From contig JAYMTL010000058.1 of the NCBI GenBank assembly GCA_036897445.1, positions 44,918-108,917 on the forward strand: 64,000 nucleotides of DNA. Reading direction: 5' to 3'. Source of the DNA: Pelargonium tetragonum (lineage: Eukaryota; Streptophyta; Magnoliopsida; Geraniales; Geraniaceae). The notes under the pieces were generated by a model, which saw nothing but the letters and a program-made list of their open reading frames with translations, had not been told where the DNA came from and did not search any database. The translations under genes were made by a program, and so were the position numbers. Below, one piece after another: positions 12,701 through 25,179 of this stretch; the stretch's first letter is position 1, and every line of letters starts with the position of its first letter.

Positions 12701-15700
12701 GTCTTGCCTTTTTTACCAATTGTGATTGTAAAATAGGAGTCCTATTACATAAATACAGGAATCCGCAACTCTCGCGGCACCCTAAATCCATAGGAAGACG
12801 CTCCGGGTTCTTCTAGGTAATTAATAGCAGCTCTACAATTCAGTAACATCTGTTTTATAGACAATAAATTAAAATGTTAAACCGAGTTTTATTAGTAAAC
12901 ATAGAGAGATTTTTCTCAAATAAAGTATTCACGGGCGGGTTATAGGCCCCTAAAAATCCTAGCTTAGAGTAAAGAAACGCGGGTTTTGACTCAGAACCTA
13001 GGGGAACCCTCCTTTTTACGCAGTACAAGATTAAGAAGGTTGGGCTTTACTTCCCCTGCTTGACTCTAAAACATTTCGAATTCCTGACCACAACATTAAA
13101 AAGAAAAAACTTGATTTTTTTTGTTTCATGTTATAGCGGTTAGCTTAATGTTGTTAATAAAAATCAAATTTTGGAGCCCCCGGACCAGTATAGAGTAGGG
13201 TCTAATCCTTCTACTTTTGTAGTAAATTCTTTCCTTTTTGAGAGGAGAAACTTCATACCAAGAGTCGACCTTTCGACGAGGCCTTTTGGAATCCTTAGCT
13301 TCCTATATAAAGGCTCCTTTAGTACCCTAAAACTTAGTACAGTCAAGTATTGAAACCCCTTTTCCCCGCAACGTAATATGAGGCAGGCCCCGAATGTCAA
13401 AAAAGAGATTTCCATCTCGGAAACTAAAAATTTATGGCACAAGGATTTCTTGGGAGTTTTCCTTTTGATAGGGACCCTCTTTTGCCGAGCTATACGAGAT
13501 TTATAGTATACTGAGTTTACAAGCTTTCTTTTTTCTTGAAGTCAAGGGGAGGCCCGCGCATACTCATTAAAAATTTTTAGAGTTATAACTTTACAGCTAT
13601 CTTTCTTCCTCGTAGTACATAAATAGCAGCAATAAAGCGCTTCCCCGGATAAAACTTAGTAAACAAAAATTCTAAACCAACTATCATACTTTTCTAATCT
13701 AAGGGTAACAAGAACTCTTAACAGCTAGGAGTGACGGGGGATCCGCCTTAGCAAGAAATTAAGACTGTCTAGAATTATTAAACTACTCCTATAATATACC
13801 TAAGACTCTCTCTATAAATATAGGTGTCATTTTGCTCGCCAATAGAAAGAAATCCGCTGAAGTCTGTGGTGTTCTTCCTTGAAAATTCTTTTTGTTATGA
13901 AACTCTTATTTATTTTATACTTCCATTTGCTTCTGAAGTGTTTTGCTTTAAGGCTTTTTTATATACAAAAATTCTCACTTTAGTGCTCTCGTAAATATCA
14001 AGACAAATAAAGAGGGGTCAATAACGCTTCAAGCAAGGAAAGGGGTCTATAAATGACAAGATAAAAGTTAACAAACTCAGAGTAAAGGGTTTGGTCGATG
14101 AAAAACCATAAGATAAACAAAGCAATTCCTATCAATTGTATTATACAAAGCTGGGCAGTGATAAGCAATATAAGAAGAGAGTCTACTTTAGGTTTAGGAC
14201 GGACTAGGTCTCTTTACAGGTTTGTAATACCTGCCCTCCATAAGACTGAAAAAGATATGGAAAACCAAAGTAAGATGAACTTGTATTCTTTCTTTCATTT
14301 CAACAGGTATTCCCAATCGGAATTCATTAAGTGCCTCGCCTGTTTCCTGGATCCGAAGAGCTGAACTACTTAATTTGGAATTCCTTTTTTGAAACTAACC
14401 TACTACTAGAATTTTTCCTAATTTTATTTTAATTTAAGTAGGAAGTCAAAAGTAATTCTCAAAAAGAAAGAGATTCTAAAACCTAGTAAATCTTGTTTTT
14501 ATAAATATAAATGTATAATATTTGCTTTTTTTTCATAAAAAAGTAATAAAGATTAAACTTAAGCCCTAAATAAATGGTCTTTATCCCTAGCCTTTTTGAT
14601 TAGAAAGTATTTACTTCATTTTAACATGTTATTGGGTTCTTTACTTGCGCCTACTTTGATATAGAGGAATCCTTTTCAGGCTAGTCAGTTAAAAATAACC
14701 TGGGCTTTCTAGTTGTTGAAAGGGTTTATGCTCTCTAACTCTAGGAAGTCCTTCTTTTACTGGGGTCCTTTTTCTTAAAAAGTCTGTTATAAAAGCTTTT
14801 TAAATTAAAGAGAAAGGATAGTGCCCATAAATCTAAGTAAGAGATAAAGTAAATTTGGATAAGAAATACAAGAAAGAAAGTGCAAATAAAACGTAAAAAA
14901 TGAAGAGGTATCTAAACGGGCAAAGGCATTCTAGATACTTCGGCATTATTCTAATCTTCATTCCTTTTCTTTGACATTCATAAGACCCTTCTTTTTTCGG
15001 ATAAAGATCCGCAGGTTCTAAACAAGGACAGGATATACTTTACAAGACAATGTTGAGTTACATCCAAGTTTAAAAAGGACATTTTAGAGAGAAAAAAGTT
15101 TGACTTACCAATCCGGGAAGAGGTAAAACTACAGCAATTCTTTATGGATTAGTGCCTAAACTAAAGAGTTCCTTTTTTAGTGTTGACATAATTCTAAAAA
15201 GCATTTTTTATTCAGTAAGGATAAGGAAGTTTTACTCGGGTCGCAAAGGCCTCAGACATAAAAGCTAATAATAGTAAAAAAGATTCGACGTTATAACTTG
15301 GAAAGGGTTTTTATATTTCGAGAGAGGGATCCCCAAACGCATGAATAGGGGCTTGGTCCTTACTTAAAGTAACTAAACTAAGAACAGGCAAGTAAAAAGC
15401 GTTTAACTATAATGCAGAGCTAGATTCTCCTAACTAAAAGGAAATAAGACAAAGTTTCGGGGTTATGGTTAAGCTTTTTTTAATAAGTAGATTTTGGTTA
15501 TTAAAATTTAAGATATCTATAAATTCTTAATATACTAGAATGCTTGACCTTTCCTCCGCTCAAAATCAGGAAGAAGAACTATATCTAATCTTTCTAAGGC
15601 ATTAAGCTCCCATGTCAGTAATTGCGGAGTACAAGAGCAAGATACCCTTGCAAGAACTCCTAAAAGAAAAGGAACTCTCTAATTCTTACTCTAATCTAAA

Positions 15701-15839
15701 ATCTAAAGGGGAAATTGATAACTGCAACTACTATAAGTATAATAGGAAGAAGAAAGGGAATACAAGTATAGCTACTTAGTCAAGGCCAAGAGTTATGTGG
15801 TTTACAAGTGTTTCTTATAGGTCTCAAATTCCAGTGAGA
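9793..15839. other. Gene-free sequence with chance-length frames
   Basis: Open frames of 60-105 codons occur (for example 9793-10047, 12499-12816 and 14098-14364, all plus strand). None shows a domain, a membrane pattern typical of mitochondrial carriers or respiratory subunits, or similarity I recognise. Several open with TTG rather than ATG, and opposite-strand frames overlap at 13.2-13.4 kb. GGGGCTC or GAGCCCC words occur at 11268, 11721 and 13174, and GGGCCC at 10829. I see nothing functional. Confidence 0.6.
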
Positions 15840-15876
15840 GTATAAGTTTGGCTCTATATGAGAGCTAAACTTATAC
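15840..15876 (+). repeat. Strong stem-loop followed by T8
   Basis: Arms GTATAAGTTTGGCTCT (15840-15855) and AGAGCTAAACTTATAC (15861-15876) pair over 16 positions around a 5-base loop, ATATG. The single non-Watson-Crick position is a G.U wobble in the plus-strand RNA. Five bases downstream comes GGGCCC (15881-15886) and then a run of eight T. It resembles a bacterial-type terminator or an mRNA 3'-end stabilising hairpin. No gene is visible within a kilobase upstream, so the role is inferred only from shape. Confidence 0.8.
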
Positions 15877-18800
15877 GTTAGGGCCCTTTTTTTTAAGAAT
15901 AGAACTTTTTAAATATTCTTTAAAGCGGAGTCCTACTTTGTGCTGTAGAGTTTAAAAGCCTAAAAGAATACGTTGCGTAACTTAGAACCCTAGTTACTCC
16001 CAGACCAGAAAGACTGCCCTATTAAGTTAAGAACCGAATCCGAGCCGGAGAGTGAGAAAATAAAGAAAAAAAGCCTCTCAGGTAAACTTATTAAGCTAAG
16101 CAAGGTTGGAACTTATTCAAGGATAATCAAAAAGAAGAACTTATTGACGAAACAGCAGAGTTCTTAGAGAAATCAGGGGAAACTAACTTTAATTAATTGA
16201 AGCGGGCTCCCTATCAGTTAGACGCTCCTACAAAAACGATATATAGTAAATAGGAAGATTTTTTATGGGACTTCTTTATAATTTATTTAACCGTATGCTG
16301 AGGAATAACCTATCAAAAAACTCCTTTGTGATAAAAGAAAGAATAGCTTACGGAAAAATTATGTGAGGAGTCTCCTCTTTCCCTTTACGGATTTTTATTG
16401 TCTCTTGAAAAATTATCCCCAACTTATTCTGAAAAAGGTTGGTATTCTTTTAATTTACTGAAACCTTATTTCATTTTAATAAAGAAACCCAGCCCTGCGT
16501 CATTATACTTCACTCCATAGAAAAATGTATACCCACTGCAACTTAAAAACCTCGAATCAACAGGGTTCTTCGAATTTCTTAGCAAACCCCGGAAAATTTA
16601 GTGCTTCCTTTGGCGTAGGAACTTAACTACTTCATAAAAAGTACACCTTATTCTTCTATTCTTAAAAAAAACTGCTTACAAAAAATGAAGGAGCGACAGG
16701 GTCCGGTAGAACTATTTAATTAGCAAGCGGGTGCCCGGGAACTGCCATATTAAAGTCAAATGGAATCCTTCTTAAAAAATGATATCTATTTCTTGTACAG
16801 GAGGTACTAACGCAAGAATATGAAGAAAAACTTTTTATTTTAGGGATCCAGTTTTATCAGAAAGAACTAGCTCTTCTTTTTATTAAGTTATTAAGCTAGC
16901 TTCTGTGTAAAGTCAACAACAAAGAATAAAAAGCATCGCTTTTCGTACTGATAACTTTAGAAGTTTCCTCTTTCTTAGGGAGGCCTTTGAGACTTAAGAT
17001 AGAAATTCTTACCTTATGCCTTAATACGGATATATTCAAACAAAAAGAAAGATACATTAGATTCTTTTTGACATCAGATAAGAACTCGGAACAAATGCAA
17101 ATGGACGAATTCTCTCAAAAGGAACGTTTTGAACCCTCATTCGTGATCTTAATCTTAGTTGGCCAGCACTTTAACCCCGCTCAAACGACGTATTATTAAT
17201 CATAATCTTTTCTTTTTGCGTTCTACATTTTTGAAAAAGTAATCTTTGTATTTTAAATAAAGAAAAGGGTTACTCTAGTCTTTAGAAGTATCAAATTGAA
17301 ATTTTTCAGGTCGAAACTGGTTGCTTTTATCAAATAAAAAAAGGTGTAGAACTAAGCGCTTCGTACCCTACAAAAGAATCTACATTCTAAGTCCCCCGAA
17401 AAATGAAAAAGGTCAAACTTGCTAACAAGAAACCTTGTCGTATCACTCATAACTAAAAAGATCCTTATGGGTAACCGTTTAAACGCGGAGCAGTCCTGAT
17501 ATTCCTATTTTTTTCCTGCGAGTTTCCCTCTATTGTCCTTTAAAAAAGTTAAAAAATAGAACTTCTTAAAAGAGATTTTACTCACTTTAATCTGCCTTTG
17601 TAATAGAATAAAAAGCTCTCTTGTATTACCGTTATTACGTCAGGTATCTTCCTTCACCCCTAGATTGAATGATCTAAATTCGAGGGAATATTGAACGCAT
17701 TACCTAATAAACTCAGTATCCCGGTAATTTTCTATTCCTTACCCCATACCATTAGAAGCGTGGTTTACCCTTATGGTGAATTTACATTTTAAGGGTAGGT
17801 TCCTTACTAAAAAAAGAACCTTTATATTAAAGTAAAGTTATTTATTAAGGTGTGGGTTTCGTTTTAATTAATGTAAGCTAAAAAGTTTGTTAAGTATTTA
17901 TTAAAAATTTCCGTATTATTATATTTATTATAAATAGGATTCCAGCTGGATGCTTACTAGAAAGATTCAAATTTCATAAGAAAACGATAAGTGTGAAACT
18001 CTTACATAATACCCAGGAATTACTCCAGTAAGTACTAAAAAATTCAAAGATATTTTATGTATGGATTTGCAGTGTAAGTAAGTGGGTCCTCTTCTAAAAA
18101 AGACTTTAGAAAAAGAATTAAGCAGAGTCTTATTCCTTCCTATTAGGAGCTGAAATGAAAAGTTACTTACTAACATTCGTATTGTAGGGAAAGCTTGCGT
18201 GAGTAATCCTGGGGCAATTCAGAAAAGTAAGAGTCATTATAATTAGCATATTTCTTAAGTCTTTCCTTTTTTATAGAGAGTAACATACGAAGTAGGGCTA
18301 AACAATTTGAAACCCCTTATTCTATGTATTCTTTCTTTGTATGATTTGTATGAAACGGGGTTTCCAATATTAGAATAGATTCAATTCATTATAGTAGAAG
18401 GGTACAAAGGATGTAGCTTTTTAGTAGGTGAGCAGAACCGCTTACCAAATTAAAATTATCGTCGGTTAAAATTTTATTCTTTTAGTAGGAGACTTTGTAA
18501 AAAAACATTAAGGCATCGCTTTTCGTACGAGCATCAATCTTAGTTAAGCAAACGCACTCTGTTATAAGTAGGCAAAGACCCCGATATATGACCAATTAAA
18601 CAAAAGAAAGAGGACTACTATTAACTGATAGGGCTCTCTTTTGAAACCTAATTTTATTAGTAAAGCTTTTGAGCTTGTCTCTAGTAGATTGGATCTCCCC
18701 TATAAAAACTTATGTTAGTAGCAGTTTAGACTTTTATATGGATATGTATTTTACTTAAGAACTCTATAAATTGAAATGCGCAACCTTTCATTTCATTTGA

Positions 18801-19655
18801 GCTAATAAAGAATCTGAAGCCTGGATTACCCTTCTTTATCAGAGAACCTTAGAATTTTCTATGCGCTGGTGATATCTGATATAAATAAGGATTTTTATAA
18901 CTAAACTAAAAAGGAAAGATTATTCTAGTATAGAGAGCTAATACCTCAGTACTTTATTGATACAAGGAGTCCCTTCGAAGTAAAAGCCTTTCTACTAGAG
19001 AATAAGGTAAGACAAACTTTGGTTCCTTATTTAGTGTAATATTTTCATTATTTCAATTTAAGCGGTCCTCTTTCCAAAACACTCTTTACGATTAAGAGAG
19101 AGCTCCCTCTCCTCCTCTTAACTTCTCTTTCATATGTGTATAATGCCGTTTTAGCAAGTAAATTCTAAGAAAAAAGCCTTGGCTCGAGTTACTGCACGCT
19201 TTAAGCCCTTACTTAACCTTGAAAGTCTATTGTAAACAAGAAAGGAAAAAAAGGCTATCCATATTACGGAAATAATTTCAATAAAGTACTCAAAACAACA
19301 AAACTCGATCAATTACAGGAATATAAGAATTATACGAGCATTTCCATGCACAAAAACGGAGTATACCCGGGGTAACGCCTATTTTCCTATGTTTTAGAAT
19401 CCCCTTATTGTTATTGAGAACCATTCCCTTGTTTATAGGCTATACTCCGGCGCTCCTAATACTCAAAATACCTATATATAAAATAAAAGAGACTTCTTGA
19501 GCTTTCCTCGGATTTTTCATTATCCAACCGGTTACAGGGAAGAACTTGCAGCTTTTGGAATAAAGAATGAACGCTTTAGTAAACTGCCTTGGGATTGTCT
19601 AAATGAAATAAGGCATATTTTGCTCTATGTTCTTATCGTTTAATAGGAGAGACTC
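15877..19655. other. Gene-free sequence
   Basis: No gene is recognised. Small open frames at 16987-17199 (plus) and 17967-18176 (minus) have no recognisable content. An exact 16-base word, GCATCGCTTTTCGTAC, occurs at 16933-16948 and 18513-18528. The first copy is part of a 6-bp hairpin (AAAAGC, loop ATC, GCTTTT; 16929-16943). One such 16-base match is about what chance allows in a window this size. Confidence 0.55.
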
Positions 19656-19684
19656 TTACCGACTGGAACGTAGTGAGGAAGGTT
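19656..19684 (+). repeat. TTACCGAC interspersed repeat, copy 2
   Basis: The 29-bp core begins TTACCGACTGGAACG and ends GAGGAAGGTT. It has the same length as the copies at 4195 and 25151 and aligns with them without gaps. Its T-rich tail, GACTTGTTTCTTCTGTTGTA, lies at 19741-19760, 85 bases after the core start, nearly the same spacing as in the 25151 copy (84). The copy sits in a T/G-biased stretch of the plus strand, as the other forward copies do. Confidence 0.7.
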
Positions 19685-20848
19685 CCTGTATAAAGTATTC
19701 TAGATAAACACAGATACTTTATAACACTCTGCTTCTTATTGACTTGTTTCTTCTGTTGTATCTGTCTCTAACTTTATTAGGAGCTATACCTTGTATATTA
19801 TCTTTTATCTTATGTGGAGTTGTAGTAGCTATATCTTAGGGTTCCCCGTAGTGTTGTTCTTGCATTCTTCTTGTTAGGCTTTTTAGCTAAAGTAGTACAG
19901 TTCTTTTATTATTATTAGGTATTTATGGATAGTAAGATTCATAAGAATAAGGTAAGTGTTGTTTACTTTTTTTAGGTAGAAAGATACTGCACACTATGAC
20001 AGAGAAAAAAAGGATGATTTTGACTTACCAGACTAATGACTTGTTTTTTATTTGTTATGAGCTAGCTGTATCTTCTAAGTCTGGTATCCTTCTTTTTATG
20101 GGCTATAAATAGATACCTGTCTTATTCTTGATATAGGTTATGAGTCTTCTTACTGTTGCTAGTTTTAGGTACTCTTTCTTCTTTATATTTATAGAGGGTA
20201 GAATGGAAGCTAGAGCTTTTAGTATTGGAGTTCTAGTCAGTATAAGAAAAGAATAAGACCTCTTGCTTATGTTCTTTTCAGTGTGGAGGGTGGTAAGGCC
20301 CCTGGGAGTGTAGGAGTAAATACTTCTTACCGAGAAAAATGTATAATATTCTTGATAGTCAGACTTTCTTTATAGGCAAACCCCCACGTTCCAGTTTTTA
20401 AGTAATAATAATCCAGAATAGACTTACTAAACCTCTTGTAGGAAACAAACAAGAGACTTTTTATTCCATAAGCCAAAAGTAATAATAAGTATAATACAGA
20501 TATAGTAATAAAAGACTATACAATTCCTCTTTAAAAGGTTCAGGTATAGCTACAGTAATAGGTACAGCAAGAACTTATAATGAGTACTCCCTATTATAAA
20601 AACCCCTTTCTTAAATTTATATAAGAATAAGATAAGTCCAGGCTACGATAGGAGTCTAGCTGGAAAGACTAGGAAGATTGCGAAAGTTAGGTATCTTAGG
20701 TATTAAGAAAGAAAGAAAGCAAAAATTTAAGGTAAAAGAGTGAGAAAAGCAACAACGGATAGATTTTCAGTTCAAGCGAAAGCCTGCCTTTTTGTTTTTA
20801 TTGTAGGGTTTTGTGTAAGTCGGTGTACTCAATACTAATAAAAGCATT
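19685..20848. other. T/G-rich domain turning to A-rich
   Basis: From about 19.7 to 20.3 kb the plus strand is strongly T- and G-biased, with many TTCTT, TTGTA and TAGTAG words. From about 20.4 to 21.1 kb the bias reverses and words such as AAGAATAAG and GCTACAAGAAG dominate. The flip coincides with a repeat core in each orientation (19656 forward, 20849 reverse), as expected if two old copies lie as an inverted pair. No gene is visible. Confidence 0.5.
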
Positions 20849-20874
20849 AACCTTCCTCCGCCTTCGGTCGGTAA
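20849..20874 (-). repeat. TTACCGAC interspersed repeat, copy 4 (inverted)
   Basis: Read on the minus strand this begins TTACCGACCGAAGGCGG and ends AGGAAGGTT. It is three bases shorter than the forward copies. Within it, on the plus strand, CCGCC-TTCG-GTCGG (20858-20871) can form a hairpin with one mismatch and a C(UUCG)G-type loop. The T-rich tail of the forward copies is not clearly recognisable, so assignment to the family is less sure than for the other three. Confidence 0.5.
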
Positions 20875-23800
20875 CAGACAAGATCTCATTATACAGCTAA
20901 GGCACTTTCATCTTTTTAGGATAAGCACAAGGAAGAAGAGGATCTAAGACTCTTTCTTATTATCTAACTAAAACTAAGATGTACCCTTTAAGTAAGTTCT
21001 ATAACTACTATAAGATACCAGTATAGAACAAGAATAAGTACCAGCTACGATAAGAAGAGTAAGAGCTACAAGAAGTCTTTGGCTACAAAGTAAGTAGGTA
21101 AGCATTAGTGAAAGTCCAGTTTTCTAGTTAAGTAAGGGTTGCTTGTTCCTTTGGTTCCGGTCCGGTAAGGACGTATAGAACTTAAAGAAAGTCAGGAGTT
21201 TTTTCAGTAAATATAGAGCTGAGAGATTGTTTTCCCTAATTGTTGCCCTTAGGTAATAAATGAAATAGGATTGTCTGTTCCGTATTGCTGACTTACTCCT
21301 TCCTATTTTGGTAGCCCTTGAAATATAGAAAAAACTTCTGTTTCTACTTTAAAATTGAACGAAAAGAAATTGAGATAATGATAAGAAAATCCTGTATACT
21401 AAGTAGTAGAGTTTGGTACTAAGACTTTGAATATTCCATTTACAAGTTACTGGGTAAGAATAAGACATATAAATAATAAGGAAAGATAAGGGCTTCATGT
21501 TTTTCACCTTTCGAGTCTAGTTCTAACGAAGTGAAGAATCTTAAGGATTTGAGTAAGCTAGATTCAGAGTCTCTCTAACTAGGGTGTCTCATTCTAAAGA
21601 GATTCTATGGGGTTCGGTTAGCTCTAGCAAATTTGAGCGGGTAATCGAGTAAACAAGGGGTCCCCTTTTGGTCTTGAATATTTTCTTGTGGAGTAAGAGC
21701 CTTTAAACTAGCTAGAAATTTGGTAAGTTAAGGTTGTGTTTCCCCTTTTTATTAATCAGCTTTATAGTTTCGGACAATTTTTATACCGATTTCACTTCAC
21801 TGTATATAATAAAAACCTTTTTAGCAGCTATAGATAGAACAGGCTAGCTTTGATTTTATATGTGTGGAATCGATAACTCTAACAGCTGGGACTGCAAGCC
21901 TTTTTGTTCTAAACGAAGCAAGATACCTGAACCACTAGATTACGACCTTACTCTAGAGTTCCATATATAATGAAGTCCTCTTTATATAATAACTCCAGGG
22001 ATAACTTCTACAAGAGTTTTAGTGAAACTTTTTGTTTAGACTTTTATGATCTAGTGTGTTAAGCAACTATAGTTTTTATAAAAATATAATAATAAAAACT
22101 CCTATGAATTCCTTCGCAAAAAGGCTGGGATAACGAGAAAGGGAAAAGATTTTTTATAAGGAAACTCGCAGATTAAAGATTCCGTGACTTATAACCCAGG
22201 TTAATGAACACCCTAACGTATTAACTTTTTGTACAGCTTATGTTTTATCAGGATTCCTCCTGTGAATAAGTTTTCATTTATAGAATCCCCTTAAATTATG
22301 CTACACCCCCGAAGTTTTGGTTAGCCCGTAACTCTACATGAGAAGACAACTATAGATATAGTCCATATAGCATAAGAGTCTTCCTGTGTGCGGAATGTTT
22401 TGCCTACAAGAGTTGTGGGTTCTTGCTAAGGAAATACTTACGTGTTCTCTTTCAATTTATGGTGCATTCTTTAGAGTCTAGTAAAGCCCTTGCTAAAGCT
22501 TAGATTTTTAGGATAACTCGACGGGAGCGGGACCCCTCTGGTATCTCTTTTCAGTTTACCGGCACCAACGCTGCTAAGTATGAGAACTTCTCTCTTTTTA
22601 TAGAGCTCTATTAGGTCTTATTGCCAAAGACTTTTTATAGCAAGTCAACTAAAAGTTTCTCCTTTGAAGTGAGTAGCTATATAGGGTCTCTAAAGGAGGA
22701 TAATTCAAAAAAAAATATTGACTTAGGAACTCCCTACTCTTTGTCTTTTCACTCCGGCTGCTTCTTGCATCCAAGGGGCCCATCCTAGGATTGCTTACAA
22801 TAATAGACTAAAGAAAAGTTTTTTATAAAAGACATTTTATTATATCATCTTGAAATACACTCTTAGTTTCTTTTATTTATTGATACCCGTAAATTTGAGG
22901 CTCGAGCCAAACAAAAAAAATTTTATTCGTCTTTAAAATGTCTATTCGAAATGTTATGCTTTTTCGCCTGGTATAGGGGTCTTTATAAAGACTTCTTACT
23001 TAATCAGAAAGGTGGGAACCTCCTCATTTGCCCCTAGTTAAGTGCTTGGTAGAATACACTTCAGTAAGCTTTACTGTCAAAAAAGGGCCCCAAAGCTTAT
23101 AGTTTCTTTTCACGGCTCTTTGTATCATTCCTGAAAGATAGCTCCTGTATTGGTTTTTGTACAGTAAATCCTTTTTACATTTAAGGCATGTAAAATATGG
23201 GTGGGGCAGTTCACTCTTGCGAGCCTACCCTGCCTTATACTAAAAAAAAAAAGACTGGGTTAAGTTCGGTGCTAACAGACTAACTAGATACAAAGGTTAT
23301 AAATTGAAAAAGTCTAACAAAAGTGAGGTCTAATTCATTTTTATTTGTTTTCTTCATCGGCGCTTTCCTTTGAAAATCAGCTTCTATTTCAGGTTCAGGG
23401 GTTTTTAGGTTCCATATTCTAGTCAGTTGTGAAACAAAGTCTTTCGAAATATCCACCTCTCGGCGTTGAGTACCTTCTTAATTATATAATATAGCTTGGT
23501 TACACTGTAAGTTATAGCCCTGCAAAGAACTTGTATAAGGCGTTAGATTAAGATATCCTAAAAAAATGAAAAAGAAAAGATTGAAATAGTGAAGATCTTG
23601 ACGAGTTTGATATTCAAGTCTTAAGGTGTCAGTCCCTAAAATCTGTTTAGTAAGGTATACTGCAAATTTCAAGTAAACTTTTTTTTTAGGGTTAAGAGCC
23701 CCTTATCAAATCAAAAATAGGGCTTCAAAGTTTGAGCAGATTTTTAAAGGGCCCCGGAATTTTTTGTTTAGAGATTTTTTGGAGGAGTCCCTTTATAGTG

Positions 23801-25150
23801 ACGTATTCTGGTTAAAGAGAAGACTTTTCTTCCAGAATTTAAGAGAGTCTCGACTTAGTATCTAAGTGACAGTACTTTACTTTAAGATACTTGGCTTATT
23901 GAACTTAGTCATATAGCGCGTTGCTTTTGCATAGGAATTGAACCTGTGGCTTTATATAAACTTTTTGATCCTTGCGTTACCAAGACAAGACTTAACTACA
24001 ACCGGAACTTTTACTTATACTTTGTTCTCGCTCTAAGGAACCAGGTCAGGCAGAAGAGTTATGGGCACCACTTAAGTAACTGCCCTAGCTTTCCGCACTT
24101 TCTGAATAAATATTTAATAAGAAAAGGACTTTCTGAAAGTCAAAAAACCTACAAGTTACAGGGATGCCTCCAAGATTGGGTTTTCTTAAAAAAAAATCTA
24201 AGCAAATTTCTTGCTTTAAAGTTCCCCCTTAATAGCACAAGTCTTACAGGTTACACGGCACTGGGGTTCATGAAAAGGTACTAACTCAAATCCTGCAGGG
24301 GGAACCCTAAGTATCGGCAAAGCAAAATAGATCTTTTATTCATCGTACCCCTTATAAATAAAAGATTTTTGTTCTACTCATAAATTTAGAGAAACGAAAA
24401 GGGCACGCAATCTTTCATTACATTTACAAACAAGAAGGGGTATATTAGGCAATACGGGGAATCAAGGCTACAAGAAGACAATAGGTACAGGTAAGCCTCT
24501 TAAGTCAGGGAACGGGCACTCATTTAAAGTCTCCTTGGAATAAGGGAAACCCTATCATAAAGTATATCAAATGGAATTTTGACTTTTGTATTACACTCTA
24601 ATATAATTATAAAAAAAGAATAAGAGCTTACATCTAACATATATATAGTAACTCTAAAGTCAAAAGAAACAAATAAAAAGTTGCCTAGCTCTATTGGACC
24701 CTGAGTAAAGTAGATAGAAGGCGTTAAAAGTGGCACTTTACTTATCCTTTGTTATTTCTTTTATTCTTTGTTCTGTATCTGGGTCTTAGGCTTAGTGGGC
24801 AAAGAGGTAGGCACAACAAGAGAAGCAGTACACCTAGGCTAGGAAAGCTTTCTAGTAAGGAGTCTATAGGAAGAGGAAGGTAAGCCGGGGATTCCCGTTG
24901 TAGTTCTAGCTATCCTAGTTTGTACTAGTTAGTTATGATAGTATACTGGGTTTTAATAGATATAGATAGTAGGATGGGGTACTAGATAGGTTTTTTGTTT
25001 GTGTTCTTTTATTATTATAGGTTACCCTTTGTAGTAGCGGTAAAAGAAAAGGGGGCTTAAGGTAGACTCTTCAATATTTTATGGGTTTCTCGTTTATGAG
25101 GATGGGAACACCTATGTCGGTTAAGAGTCAATCTCTATTAATTACTTACA
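20875..25150. other. Gene-free sequence; one 112-codon frame
   Basis: The longest open frame in the window lies here (23946-24284, plus, 112 codons). Its translation is rich in K, L, N, F and Y with no domain or membrane pattern I recognise, so I do not call it a gene. GGGCCC occurs at 22776, 23085 and 23749, GAGCCCC at 23696, and an 11-base A tract at 23242-23252. From about 24.7 kb the plus strand becomes T/G-biased again. Confidence 0.55.
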
Positions 25151-25179
25151 TTACCGACTGCAGCTTAGCGAAGGAAATT
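25151..25179 (+). repeat. TTACCGAC interspersed repeat, copy 3
   Basis: The core begins TTACCGACTGCAGCTTAGCG and continues AAGGAAATT. It shares 23 of 29 bases with the copy at 4195. The tail GACTTTCTTCTTTG starts at 25235, 84 bases after the core start, and runs on to TTGTATTTTA at 25263-25272, the same ten bases that end the tail of copy 1. Shared order and spacing of core, tail start and tail end argue for common descent rather than chance. Confidence 0.75.

Noticed and set aside
12499-12816. 105-codon plus-strand frame
   Set aside because: It begins with a non-ATG codon, resembles no known mitochondrial protein and has no neighbours of interest.
16933-18528. Exact 16-base repeat GCATCGCTTTTCGTAC at 16933 and 18513
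   Set aside because: Flanks do not align, and about one 16-base coincidence is expected in a window of this size and composition.
23925-23995. Minus-strand tRNA suggested by a GGTTCAATTCC-type loop
   Set aside because: The T-stem is imperfect, and no acceptor pairing or anticodon arm is present at tRNA spacing.
23946-24284. Longest open frame (112 codons, plus)
   Set aside because: It has no recognisable domain, an AT-driven amino-acid mix, no supporting context, and a length within reach of chance for 64 kb in six frames.
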